NCBI RefSeq assembly: GCF_016756595.1
Contig: NZ_AP023257.1
Coordinates: 5,534,001-5,598,000, forward strand
DNA from: Mesorhizobium sp. L-2-11
GTDB taxonomy: Bacteria > Pseudomonadota > Alphaproteobacteria > Rhizobiales > Rhizobiaceae
DNA: 64,000 nucleotides
Direction of reading: 5' to 3'
Every line of letters starts with the position of its first letter. The first letter of the stretch is position 1. The position numbers and the translations under genes were made by a program. Below, piece after piece: positions 43,161 to 51,960 of this stretch. The notes under the pieces are model-generated. The model was not told where the DNA came from and did no database searches. It was given only the letters and a program-made list of their open reading frames with translations.

Positions 43161-43340
43161 GCCGCCCCTCATCCGCCTGCCGGCACCTTCTCCCCGTATA
43201 GTGACGGGGAGAAGGGAGCTTGCCGCCACCTCGGCGCCCTTCCTGCAACGTCGATGATTGGCGAAAATTTCGGTGAAGGCGTCCTTCTCCCCGTCACTAT
43301 ACGGGGAGAAGTGCCCGGCAGGGCGATGAGGGGCAGCGCG
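43161..43340. repeat. RIME-like palindromic element inserted between mgdB and mgdC
   Basis: Two ~29-bp segments, around 43187-43215 and 43283-43311, are reverse complements of each other and each is itself palindromic (CCCCGTATAGTGACGGGG core). Outer CCCCTCATC/GATGAGGGG half-sites complete the unit. It lies wholly between the two subunit genes and would fold into a strong structure in the operon mRNA. Confidence 0.8.
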
Positions 43341-43381
43341 GCGTTCCTGCATGACGTCAAAGCGATCGAAGGCCGGCAATC

Positions 43382-46363
43382 GTGATCACCAGCCAGTCCC
43401 ATCGTCTCGCATCGGGCGGCCTTATCGACCGCTCGGCACCGCTGAACTTTCGCTTCGACGGCAAAAACTTTGCCGGCTTCCAGGGCGACACGCTTGCCTC
43501 GGCGCTGATCGCCAATGGCGTCAAGCTGGTCGGCCGCTCGTTCAAATACCACCGGCCGCGCGGCATCCTGACGGCAGGCTCGGAAGAACCCAACGCACTG
43601 GTCGAGCTGCGCACGGGGGCGCGGCGCGAGCCGAACACCAAGGCGACCACCGCCGAACTTTATGACGGTCTGGAAGCCGCCAGCCAGAACCGCTGGCCGT
43701 CGCTGCGCCACGATCTGATGGCGGTCAACCAGCTGTTTTCGCCGATCTTCGTCGCCGGCTTTTACTACAAGACCTTCATGTGGCCGGCGAAGTTCTGGGA
43801 AGCGATTTACGAGCCGGCGATCCGCCGCGCCGCCGGTCTCGGCCGCGCCGCGGGCCTTGCCGATCCCGACCATTACGACAAGGCCTGGGCGCATTGCGAC
43901 GTGCTGATCGCCGGCTCCGGCCCAGCCGGGCTGGCGGCAGCGCTAGCCTCGGGGCGCAGCGGCGCCCGCGTTATCCTGTGCGAGGAAGATTTTGCGCTTG
44001 GCGGCCGCCTGCTTGCCGACGGCGGCACGATCGACGGGGTGCCCGCAGCCGAATGGATTTCGCGCACGCTGGCCGAGATCGCCTCCCTGCCGGACGTCCG
44101 CATCATGCCCCGTACGACGCTGTTCGGCGTCTATGATGGTGGCACCTATGGCGCGATCGAACGGGTCAACGACCACCTGCCCTCGCCGCCCGAACATCAG
44201 GTGCGCCAGCGGCTGTGGCGGATCGTGGCAAAGCGCTCGATTGTTGCCGCCGGCGCCATTGAACGGCCTGTTGTCTTTGCCAGCAACGACACGCCCGGCG
44301 TGATGATGGCTTCGGCGATGCGGACCTATATCGCGCGCTATGCGGCGACCCCGGCGAAGCGGATCGCGCTGTTCACCAACAATGAGGATGGCTGGCGCAC
44401 GGTCGAGGCGGCCCTTGGCGCCGGACTGCAGATCGCCGCGGTCGTCGATGCGCGTCCGGACGTGTCCGCCACGCATCGCGCGCTCGCCGCCAAGGCCGGC
44501 TTTGCCGTTTTGAACGGCTCCGTCGTCGATGTCGAAGGCGGCAAGGACGGCGTTCGGAAAATCTCGGTGGCGCTGGCAGGCGGCGCACGCGCCGAGGTCG
44601 AAGCCGACGGGCTTGCCGTTTCCGGCGGCTGGAACCCGGCGGTCGGGCTGACTTCCTACCATCGCGGCCGGCCGAAATGGCAGGACGATATATCGGCCTT
44701 CGTGCCGGACGGCGCGCCTCCTGGGATGGTAGCCGCCGGTGCCGCCAACGGCGCTTTTGGGCTCGGCGCCTGCCTGCGCCAGGGGTTTGCCGCCGGTTCG
44801 GCAGCAGCGCAGAGCGCCGGACACAGCGGCAATGCCGGCGCGCCGCCAGTCGCCGACGACGAGGCTTTTTCGCTGACCCCGCTCTGGCATGTCGCCGGCA
44901 AAGGAAAGGCCTTTGTCGACTACCAGCATGACGTCACCGCTGCCGACATCGAACTGGCGCAGCGCGAAGGTTTTGAATCGGTCGAGCACCTGAAGCGCTA
45001 TACGACGCTCGGAATGGCGACCGACCAGGGCAAGACCTCAAATGTCGCCGGCCTCGCCATCCTGGCGGCGCTATCAGGCAAATCCATTCCCGACACCGGC
45101 ACGACGATCTATCGCCCCCCCTATGTGCCGGTCGCCATCGGCGCGGTTGCCGGCCATCATCGCGACGAAAACTTCCATGCGACAAGGCTGACCCCGTCGC
45201 ATCACTGGGCAGCCGAACAGGGCGCGGTGTTCGTTGACACCGGCCTGTGGAAGCGGGCGCAATGGTATCCGCGCGCCGGCGAGAAGGACTGGCTGGAGAC
45301 GGTCACCCGCGAGGTCAAGGCGGTACGCTCCGGCGTCGGTTTTTGCGACGTCTCGACGCTCGGCAAGATCGACGTGCACGGACCTGATGCCGGCGCCTTC
45401 CTCGACCGCGTCTACATCAACACCTTCTCCAATCTTGCTGTGGGAAAAGCCCGCTACGGGCTGATGCTGCGCGAGGACGGCATGGTCTATGACGACGGCA
45501 CCACGTCGCGGCTGGCCGAGGATCACTATTTCCTGACCACCACGACCGCCAAGGCCGGGCCGGTGATGCAGCATCTCGAATTCTGCCGGCAGGTGCTGTT
45601 TCCTCAATTCGACGTGCAACTCACGTCCGTCTCCGACCAGTGGGCGCAATTCTCGATCGCCGGGCCAAAGACCCGGGACCTGCTTCGCGAAATCGTCGAT
45701 CCGGCGGAGGATTTGTCGAATGAGGGTTTTCCGTTCATGGGCGCGCGGCAAGTCGCACTCCGCGGCGGCATCAGGGCGCGGCTGTTCCGCATTTCGTTCT
45801 CCGGGGAGATGGCGTTCGAGATCTCGGTTCCGGCCCGCTACGGCGACGCGCTGGTGCGCAACCTGATGCTAGCCGGCAAACAATTCGGCGTAACGCCCTA
45901 CGGCACCGAGGCGCTCGGCGTCATGCGCATCGAAAAGGGCCATGTCGCCGGGCCGGAGCTGAACGGCACGACGACCGCGGCCGATCTCGGCTTGGACAAG
46001 ATGATGTCGACCAAAAAGGATTTTGTCGGCCGCGTCATGGCCGGACGCGAGGCGCTGCTCGCTCCGGATCGGCAGGTCGTGGTCGGCATCAAGCCGACGG
46101 ACAGAACGCGCCGCCTGCGCTCCGGCGCGCATGTCATACCGAAAGGCGAGATACCGGGTGCTGCCAACGACCAGGGCTATGTCACCTCGGTCTGTTTCTC
46201 GCCGACGCTTGACCAGTGGATCGGGCTGGCGCTTGTCGAGCGCGGCCGCGAGCGCATCGGCGAGATCGTCCATGCGCATGACCCGCTGCGCGGCGAAGAC
46301 TACGACGTCGAGCTGTGCAATCCCGTCTTCTACGATCCGGATGGAGGGCGCCAGCGTGGCTGA
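43382..46363 (+). CDS. mgdC: N-methylglutamate dehydrogenase subunit C (sarcosine oxidase alpha/SoxA-like)
   Basis: A 993-residue large subunit starting at GTG 43382. N-terminal 2Fe-2S-like/ferredoxin-fold region (FRFDGKNFAGFQGDTLASAL; VGRSFKYHRPRGI), a NAD-binding domain (DVLIAGSGPAGLAAALASG, about 172-190) and a C-terminal aminomethyltransferase fold (about 600-990) with SGVGFCDVSTLGKIDVHGP, SGEMAFEISVP, LGVMRIEKGHV and the closing barrel. It channels the methyl carbon to tetrahydrofolate. Eight bases of overlap with the gamma-subunit start show tight coupling. Length and domain order match SoxA. Confidence 0.93.
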   Translation: MITSQSHRLASGGLIDRSAPLNFRFDGKNFAGFQGDTLASALIANGVKLVGRSFKYHRPRGILTAGSEEPNALVELRTGARREPNTKATTAELYDGLEAASQNRWPSLRHDLMAVNQLFSPIFVAGFYYKTFMWPAKFWEAIYEPAIRRAAGLGRAAGLADPDHYDKAWAHCDVLIAGSGPAGLAAALASGRSGARVILCEEDFALGGRLLADGGTIDGVPAAEWISRTLAEIASLPDVRIMPRTTLFGVYDGGTYGAIERVNDHLPSPPEHQVRQRLWRIVAKRSIVAAGAIERPVVFASNDTPGVMMASAMRTYIARYAATPAKRIALFTNNEDGWRTVEAALGAGLQIAAVVDARPDVSATHRALAAKAGFAVLNGSVVDVEGGKDGVRKISVALAGGARAEVEADGLAVSGGWNPAVGLTSYHRGRPKWQDDISAFVPDGAPPGMVAAGAANGAFGLGACLRQGFAAGSAAAQSAGHSGNAGAPPVADDEAFSLTPLWHVAGKGKAFVDYQHDVTAADIELAQREGFESVEHLKRYTTLGMATDQGKTSNVAGLAILAALSGKSIPDTGTTIYRPPYVPVAIGAVAGHHRDENFHATRLTPSHHWAAEQGAVFVDTGLWKRAQWYPRAGEKDWLETVTREVKAVRSGVGFCDVSTLGKIDVHGPDAGAFLDRVYINTFSNLAVGKARYGLMLREDGMVYDDGTTSRLAEDHYFLTTTTAKAGPVMQHLEFCRQVLFPQFDVQLTSVSDQWAQFSIAGPKTRDLLREIVDPAEDLSNEGFPFMGARQVALRGGIRARLFRISFSGEMAFEISVPARYGDALVRNLMLAGKQFGVTPYGTEALGVMRIEKGHVAGPELNGTTTAADLGLDKMMSTKKDFVGRVMAGREALLAPDRQVVVGIKPTDRTRRLRSGAHVIPKGEIPGAANDQGYVTSVCFSPTLDQWIGLALVERGRERIGEIVHAHDPLRGEDYDVELCNPVFYDPDGGRQRG

Positions 46364-46985
46364 GTTTTCGTGGCTTCCCCGCAGCCCGCTGGAGCATGTC
46401 CTTGTCGTGGGCGCCTATGGCGCGCGCAACGTCGCGCCGGGCATTTCGCTCACCGAGATCCGCAATTTCGACGTGATCCAGGTGATGGCGCGGCGCGGCA
46501 AAGGAGCGGAACTGGCAAGCGCTGCCAAAGCCCGTTTCGGCATGGCGGCTCCGGAGGTGCCTAGGGCCGTCAGCGCTTCGGACGTGACACTCATCTGGTC
46601 GGGACCGGATCAGTTCCTCGTCCTGTCCAAGGGCGGCAGGCACGCGATGGATATTTTGAGCCAGGCGTTTTCGCAATCCGCCTCGCTGTCCGATCAGTCG
46701 CATGCGCGCGCCTTGATCAGCGTCGCGGGAGCCAAGGCGCGCGCCATGCTGGCGAAATTGTCGTCGCTCGACCTGCACCCGACGGCGTTTCCGGTCGGCG
46801 TCGCTGCCGCCACATCGATCGACCATACCGGGGTCAATCTATGGCGTGGCAATGACCGGCCGGATGGGCAGCCGGTGTTCAGTCTTCTGGTGTTTGCAAG
46901 TTTCGCCGAAAGCCTACTGTACACGATGCTCGACGCGGCCGCCGAGTATGGCGTCGACGTCGGGTATTCCGAGGAGTTGGGGTAG
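46356..46985 (+). CDS. mgdD: N-methylglutamate dehydrogenase subunit D (sarcosine oxidase gamma/SoxG-like)
   Basis: A 209-residue gamma subunit. The GTG at 46356 is preferred: GGAGGG lies 8 bases upstream, whereas the ATG at 46341 has no site. It overlaps mgdC by 8 bases. SoxG signatures: RNFDVIQVMARRGKGAEL, VTLIWSGPDQFLVLSK, ARALISVAGAKARAMLAKL, LHPTAFPVG and YGVDVGYSEEL at the end. It has a GcvT-related fold and completes the four-subunit dehydrogenase. Last gene of the operon, followed by a RIME-like element. Confidence 0.9.
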   Translation: MAEFSWLPRSPLEHVLVVGAYGARNVAPGISLTEIRNFDVIQVMARRGKGAELASAAKARFGMAAPEVPRAVSASDVTLIWSGPDQFLVLSKGGRHAMDILSQAFSQSASLSDQSHARALISVAGAKARAMLAKLSSLDLHPTAFPVGVAAATSIDHTGVNLWRGNDRPDGQPVFSLLVFASFAESLLYTMLDAAAEYGVDVGYSEELG

Positions 46986-47022
46986 TCTCGACTTTTGCCG
47001 GAAGAGGGCCAATTTGATATCT

Positions 47023-47200
47023 CGGCGCTGCCCCTCATTGCCCTGCCGGGCATTTCTCCCCGTTAACGGGGAGAAAGAAGCTGGCCGCAACGCTGGCGCC
47101 TTTTTGTGCAACGCAGGTGATTGGCGAAATCGTCGAGGAGAGCGCCCCTCGCCCCGTTTACGGGGAGAGGATGCCGGCAGGCAGGTGAGGGGCAGCGCCG
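47023..47200. repeat. RIME-like palindromic element between mgdD and tdm
   Basis: Perfect 15-bp outer arms CGGCGCTGCCCCTCA (47023-47037) and its complement (47186-47200), with inner hairpins CCCGTTAACGGGG and CCCCGTTTACGGGG. Same family as 43161-43340. The rest of the 370-base gap before tdm shows no gene; a T/A-rich stretch 47300-47330 may hold the tdm promoter. Confidence 0.8.
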
Positions 47201-47355
47201 ACGCTTGGAAGATAAGCTCGATCGGCGAGCTCAAACCCAAGCGATTGCGCCCAGCCCATCCCCCTTCGCCTTGCCAAAACTGCAAGCACTGCTATTCTTC
47301 CCGCTAAAATAATTTTACGCACAGGCAAACTTGTTTCTTGAGACCCCGGGTCGAG

Positions 47356-49725
47356 ATGAGCCAGTCGCCCTACCCCGCCGTCGCCGCCGGACCGCCGCGG
47401 CCGAGCCTCATCTTGCGGCCCGGCCAGATGGCGCTGCCGGCCGGCATGGAGCGCTACCATGTGCGAGGCAACGGTGCGGTGCTCATCGATGTCGAGGCCG
47501 GGGACACGATCAGCGTACGCAACGTAGAGGGCGGGCAGGCCTGCGAGCTTTTGGCATGGGACGATAGCGGCGTGACTGATGCCGGTATTTTCGGCGAGAA
47601 ATCGAACAGCAACGCCGCCGGCATCAAGGCGCTGCTGGCCGATGGCGACGACAGCCTTGCTTCCTTGCGCCGAGGGCTCGAGCGCCGCCAGGTGCAGCTC
47701 GACCAGGCAAAGGCGGTTCGCGTCTTCGGCGGCGCCACCCCTGCCGGCACCGACCAGAATTTTGCCGTCGCCCGCAATGGCTCGATGCTGATCGCCGCCC
47801 CGGGCGGGCCGATGCCGGTCGACGGCCACGACACGGCAACGCCGCTCGGCGTCATCCTGCGCCGCGCCACCATCCGTCCGGCGGCGAAATCCAGGCTTGG
47901 CGACCCGCTGGCCGACCCGGTGCTCGACCTGCGCGTCCATTCGGCGACTGCGGAAGCCTACTTCGTCAAGGCGGGTGACTATCTGCAGATCATCGATGTC
48001 GACGGGCGCCAATGCACCGACTTCCAGTGCTTTTCGGCGCGCAAGCTCGACAAGGGACGCGACCATCCGCTCGATGTGACGACGACCCGCACGCTGATGG
48101 GCTCGAACTATCCGATGCCAGGCCTGCATTCGAAATATTATGACCAGGACATGGAGCCGCTGGTCGAGGTGGTGCAGGACACTTGCGGCCGGCACGATGC
48201 ATTCGCGCTTGCCTGCGCGGCCAAATATTACGACGACATCGGCTATCCCGGTCACCCCAACTGCTCGGAGAATTTCAACCGCGCGCTCGCCGACAAGGGC
48301 GTCACTCCGCGCGCGGGCTGGATGGCGATCAACTTCTTCTTCAACACGGCGATCGACGCGCATGGCGTCATGGTGTCTGACGAGCCATGGTCGCGGCCGG
48401 GCGACTATGTGCTGCTGCGCGCCTTGACCGACATCGTTTGCGTTTCGTCGGCCTGCCCCGACGACACGACGCCGGCCAATGGCTGGAACCTGACCGACAT
48501 CCATGTGCGGACCTATTCCGGTAAGCACGAATTCTCGCGAGCGATCGCCAGACGCATGACGCCCGATTCGGAACCGAAAATGACCCGCGAGACCGCTTTT
48601 CATTCGAGCTTTGCCAAACACACCCGCAACTTCGTCGAGTACAGGGGATATTGGCTGGCCAATTCCTTCGCCAAAGAGGGCCCGATCGACGAATACTGGG
48701 CCTGCCGGCAGGCCGCCGTGATCATGGACCTGTCGCCGCTGCGCAAGTTCGAGGTCACCGGCCCGGATTCCGAAGCGTTGCTGCAATACACGCTAACCCG
48801 CGACGTGAAAAAACTCGGGGTCGGCCAAGTGGTCTATTCCGCCATGTGCTACGAGCATGGCGGCATGATCGACGACGGCACGCTGCTCAGGCTCGGCAAG
48901 GACAATTTCCGCTGGGTCGGCGGCGACGATCTTTCCGGCGAATGGCTGCGCGACACCGCAATGAGCCTCGGCCTCAACGTGCTGGTGCGCTCGTCGACCG
49001 ACCAGATGCACAATGTCGCCGTGCAGGGACCGAAGAGCCGCGACATCCTCAAGGAGATCATCTGGACCTCGCCGTTGCAGCCGTCGATCGAGGAACTCGA
49101 ATGGTTCCGCTTCGCCGTCGCCCGCATCGGCGACAGCGACGGCATTCCAATCGTCGTCTCGCGCACCGGCTACACCGGCGAGCTCGGCTATGAGATCTGG
49201 TGCCATCCGCGCGACGCCGAAAAGGTGTTCGACGCCATCTGGGAGGCCGGCCAGCCGCATGGCTTGAAGCCGATGGGGCTGCAGGCGCTCGACATGGTGC
49301 GCATCGAGGCCGGGCTGATCTTTGCCGGCTATGATTTTTCCGACCAGACCGATCCGTTCGAAGCCGGCATCGGCTTCACCGTGCCGCTGAAGAGCAAGAC
49401 CGACGATTTCATCGGCCGCGAGGCGCTGATCCGGCGCAAGGAAAACCCGCACAAGAGACTGGTCGGCCTCGACATCGATGCCAATGTCGCGGTCGGCCAT
49501 GGCGATTGCGTCCATGTCGGCCGCGCCCAGATCGGCGAGGTCACTTCCGCCATGCGCTCACCGGTGCTGAACAAGACCATCGCGCTGGCCAGGCTCGACG
49601 TCACCCATGCCGCCATCGGCACCGAGGTCGAGATCGGCAAGCTCGACGGCCATGCCAAGCGACTGCCGGCGCGCGTCGTCGCCTTCGCCCACTACGATCC
49701 GCAAAAGACCAGACCGCGCTCCTGA
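47356..49725 (+). CDS. tdm: Trimethylamine N-oxide demethylase (DUF1989 plus GcvT fusion)
   Basis: A 789-residue two-domain enzyme (aldolase-type) that splits TMAO into dimethylamine and formaldehyde. The N-terminal half (about 20-390) is a urea-carboxylase-associated/DUF1989 metal-binding region (GDYLQIIDVDGRQCTDFQC, CGRHDAFALACAAKYYDDIG, HPNCSENFNRAL). The C-terminal half (about 430-785) is a GcvT tetrahydrofolate domain (RKFEVTGPDSEALL, SRTGYTGELGYEIW, DMVRIEAGLIF) that can catch the formaldehyde. The ATG at 47356 is preferred to an in-frame TTG 18 bases earlier, though its own ribosome site is weak. Domain order and length fit Tdm, and Tmm and Dmm in the window supply the steps before and after. 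Confidence 0.9.
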   Translation: MSQSPYPAVAAGPPRPSLILRPGQMALPAGMERYHVRGNGAVLIDVEAGDTISVRNVEGGQACELLAWDDSGVTDAGIFGEKSNSNAAGIKALLADGDDSLASLRRGLERRQVQLDQAKAVRVFGGATPAGTDQNFAVARNGSMLIAAPGGPMPVDGHDTATPLGVILRRATIRPAAKSRLGDPLADPVLDLRVHSATAEAYFVKAGDYLQIIDVDGRQCTDFQCFSARKLDKGRDHPLDVTTTRTLMGSNYPMPGLHSKYYDQDMEPLVEVVQDTCGRHDAFALACAAKYYDDIGYPGHPNCSENFNRALADKGVTPRAGWMAINFFFNTAIDAHGVMVSDEPWSRPGDYVLLRALTDIVCVSSACPDDTTPANGWNLTDIHVRTYSGKHEFSRAIARRMTPDSEPKMTRETAFHSSFAKHTRNFVEYRGYWLANSFAKEGPIDEYWACRQAAVIMDLSPLRKFEVTGPDSEALLQYTLTRDVKKLGVGQVVYSAMCYEHGGMIDDGTLLRLGKDNFRWVGGDDLSGEWLRDTAMSLGLNVLVRSSTDQMHNVAVQGPKSRDILKEIIWTSPLQPSIEELEWFRFAVARIGDSDGIPIVVSRTGYTGELGYEIWCHPRDAEKVFDAIWEAGQPHGLKPMGLQALDMVRIEAGLIFAGYDFSDQTDPFEAGIGFTVPLKSKTDDFIGREALIRRKENPHKRLVGLDIDANVAVGHGDCVHVGRAQIGEVTSAMRSPVLNKTIALARLDVTHAAIGTEVEIGKLDGHAKRLPARVVAFAHYDPQKTRPRS

Positions 49726-49737
49726 CGGCAGCATCCC

Positions 49738-49790
49738 TTGCCTTCTCCCCCTGTGGGAGAAGGTGGATCGGCGCGCACGCCGGGAGAAGG
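49738..49790. repeat. Partial RIME-like repeat after tdm
   Basis: Half-copy with TTCTCCCCCTGTGGGAGAAG and a trailing GGGAGAAGG; the second full arm is missing. Lies 12 bases after the tdm stop. Confidence 0.6.
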
Positions 49791-49990
49791 TAAGAGCGTG
49801 TCCCACATCTACGATGTGCACAGCTTCACAAAACGCTTGACGTGAAAGCGTGACGCGTCAATCTTCACTGCCAAGAAAAAAATACTACTGAGCGGAAAAT
49901 GCCTGAGGTCGTTCAACGCGTGCGTCGGTGACGCATCGCGAAGTGTCGACTGTCGCCGATGGGGAACATCAAAATGGGGAATTCACGTAT

Positions 49991-51700
49991 ATGAGCACGA
50001 TAGTCTCTGCCCTGGTGCCGCCTGCCGAAGGGCAGCTGCATCGCAACATCGATTGGCGCGGTGCCTTCTGGGTGGCAAGCGGCGTTCCCGCCCTTGTCCT
50101 GTTTTCGATCGGCGGCATTGCCGGCACGACCGGCAAGCTGGCCTTCCTGATCTGGACCGTGTCGATGATCATGGGCTTCCTGCAATCCTTCACCTATGCC
50201 GAAATCGCCGGCCTGTTTCCGAACAAGTCCGGCGGCGCCTCGATCTATGGCGCCACCGCCTGGCTGCGTTACTCCAAGTTCATCGCGCCGCTTTCGGTGT
50301 GGTGCAACTGGTTCGCCTGGTCGCCGGTGCTGTCGCTCGGCTGCTCGATCGCCGCCGCCTACATCCTCAACGCGCTGGCGCCGGTGCCGCTGTTTACCGA
50401 CACCTCGCCGGAAGTGGCCGCCTATATCGCGGCTAATACGGGGACCAGTGCCGCCGACGCCATCGCGGCGGTGAGCGCGGCCGCCACACCGGCGATCCGC
50501 AACTGGACGCTCTACGGCCACACGCTGGGCCCGGTCTCCTTCACCTTCAACGCCACCTTCTTCATCGGTGCGGTGCTGATGCTGATCATCTTCTCCATCC
50601 AGCATCGCGGCATCCTTGGCACCGCCAATGTGCAGAAATATATCGGCCTGTTCGTCATCATTCCGATGCTGATCGTTGGCGTCGTGCCGATCGTTACTGG
50701 CCAGATCGACTGGGCGAATTTCTCGCCGCTGGTGCCGCTCGCGGCCGCCTATGCGCCCGAGCCCGGGGCGTGGAACATCGCTGGCTGGACGCTTGTTCTC
50801 GGCGGCATGTTCATCGCCGCCTGGTCGACCTACGGTTTCGAGACCGCCGTCTGTTACACCTCCGAATTCAAGAATCCTGGCACCGACACCTTCAAGGCGA
50901 TCTTCTATTCCGGCCTGCTGTGCATGCTGCTGTTCATCCTGGTGCCGTTCACCTTCCAGGGCGTGCTCGGCTTGAACGGCATGCTGGCGACCCCGATCGT
51001 CGACGGCTCCGGTGTTGCCGACGCACTTGCCGGCATGGTCGGCGGCGGCCAGCTCATCCATAGCCTTCTGGTGATGCTGATGATCCTGGCCCTGGTGCTG
51101 TGCATCATGACGGCGATGGCGGGATCCTCGCGCACGCTTTACCAAGGATCCGTCGACGGCTGGCTGCCGCGCTACCTCAGCCACGTCAACGAGCATGGCG
51201 CCCCGACGCGGGCGATGTGGACCGACCTGATCTTCAATCTGTTCGTGCTGGCCATCGCTTCGGCCGACGCGACAAGCTTCTTCTTCATCCTCGCCGTGTC
51301 GAATTGCGGCTACATCATCTTCAACTTCCTCAACCTCAATGCCGGCTGGATCCATCGCATTGACAACGGCCACATCTCGCGGCCGTGGAAGGCACCGAGT
51401 TGGCTGCTCGGCATCGGCGCCATCTTTTCCTACGTCAACATGATCTTCATGGGCGCCGGCGCCAAGGTCTGGAACCCGATGGCGCTGTGGGCAGGGCTGA
51501 TCACGGCTGCCCTCATCATCCCGGTGTTCTGCTTCCGGCATTACCTCCAGGACAAGGGGAAATTCCCCGACCACATGCTGGCCGATCTCGGCATGAATTC
51601 GTCCGATCTCGCCGTCAGAAAGGCGGGCATCCTGCCCTACCTGACGCTGATCGCCGGCGTGGTGATGTTGCTGCTCGCCAACTGGCTGTTCGTCATCTGA
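49991..51700 (+). CDS. APC-superfamily amine/amino-acid permease
   Basis: A 569-residue secondary transporter with about twelve membrane segments. The first-helix motif FSIGGIAGTTGKLAFLIW, SFTYAEIAGLFPNKSGGASIYGATAWLRY and WSTYGFETAVCYTSEFKNPG (family helix-6 region) mark the amino acid-polyamine-organocation family. The start is uncertain: ATG 49991 gives a normal N-terminus, while GTG 49928 would add 21 residues. It follows tdm on the same strand and precedes a strong terminator. Uptake of TMA, TMAO or another amine is a reasonable inference; an amino-acid substrate remains possible. Confidence 0.85.
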   Translation: MSTIVSALVPPAEGQLHRNIDWRGAFWVASGVPALVLFSIGGIAGTTGKLAFLIWTVSMIMGFLQSFTYAEIAGLFPNKSGGASIYGATAWLRYSKFIAPLSVWCNWFAWSPVLSLGCSIAAAYILNALAPVPLFTDTSPEVAAYIAANTGTSAADAIAAVSAAATPAIRNWTLYGHTLGPVSFTFNATFFIGAVLMLIIFSIQHRGILGTANVQKYIGLFVIIPMLIVGVVPIVTGQIDWANFSPLVPLAAAYAPEPGAWNIAGWTLVLGGMFIAAWSTYGFETAVCYTSEFKNPGTDTFKAIFYSGLLCMLLFILVPFTFQGVLGLNGMLATPIVDGSGVADALAGMVGGGQLIHSLLVMLMILALVLCIMTAMAGSSRTLYQGSVDGWLPRYLSHVNEHGAPTRAMWTDLIFNLFVLAIASADATSFFFILAVSNCGYIIFNFLNLNAGWIHRIDNGHISRPWKAPSWLLGIGAIFSYVNMIFMGAGAKVWNPMALWAGLITAALIIPVFCFRHYLQDKGKFPDHMLADLGMNSSDLAVRKAGILPYLTLIAGVVMLLLANWLFVI

Positions 51701-51813
51701 TACCAGCCTCAAGGGATTGAGCGCGCGATAAATTCACTCCGCTTGGGTTCCTCTCCCCCGCTTCGCCGGGGCGAGGAACCCAAGTCTTGACATGGTTCCG
51801 ATTGGCACCGATG

Positions 51814-51836
51814 ACCCGCCGCCGAGGCGGGTTTTT
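51814..51836 (+). terminator. Rho-independent terminator after APC permease
   Basis: Perfect 7-bp stem ACCCGCC/GGCGGGT (51814-51820 with 51826-51832), 5-base loop, followed by T-run. It closes the tdm-permease unit. Confidence 0.8.
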
Positions 51837-51843
51837 CGTTTCT

Positions 51844-51885
51844 TAAAGCGCGTCGCGTTTGACCGGCCTCGTGCGACGCGCTTTA
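51844..51885. repeat. 13-bp inverted repeat, rhizobial AAAGCGCGTCG type
   Basis: TAAAGCGCGTCGC (51844-51856) and its complement (51873-51885), 16-base loop. It follows the terminator and precedes the converging aldehyde dehydrogenase. No gene is seen in 51701-51960. Confidence 0.6.
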
Positions 51886-51960
51886 GGTTGTTTTTCATAC
51901 ATGTCGTTATCGCAAAACCGCTGCACACTTTTGCACGACATGCATTATTCGGCGGATCGC

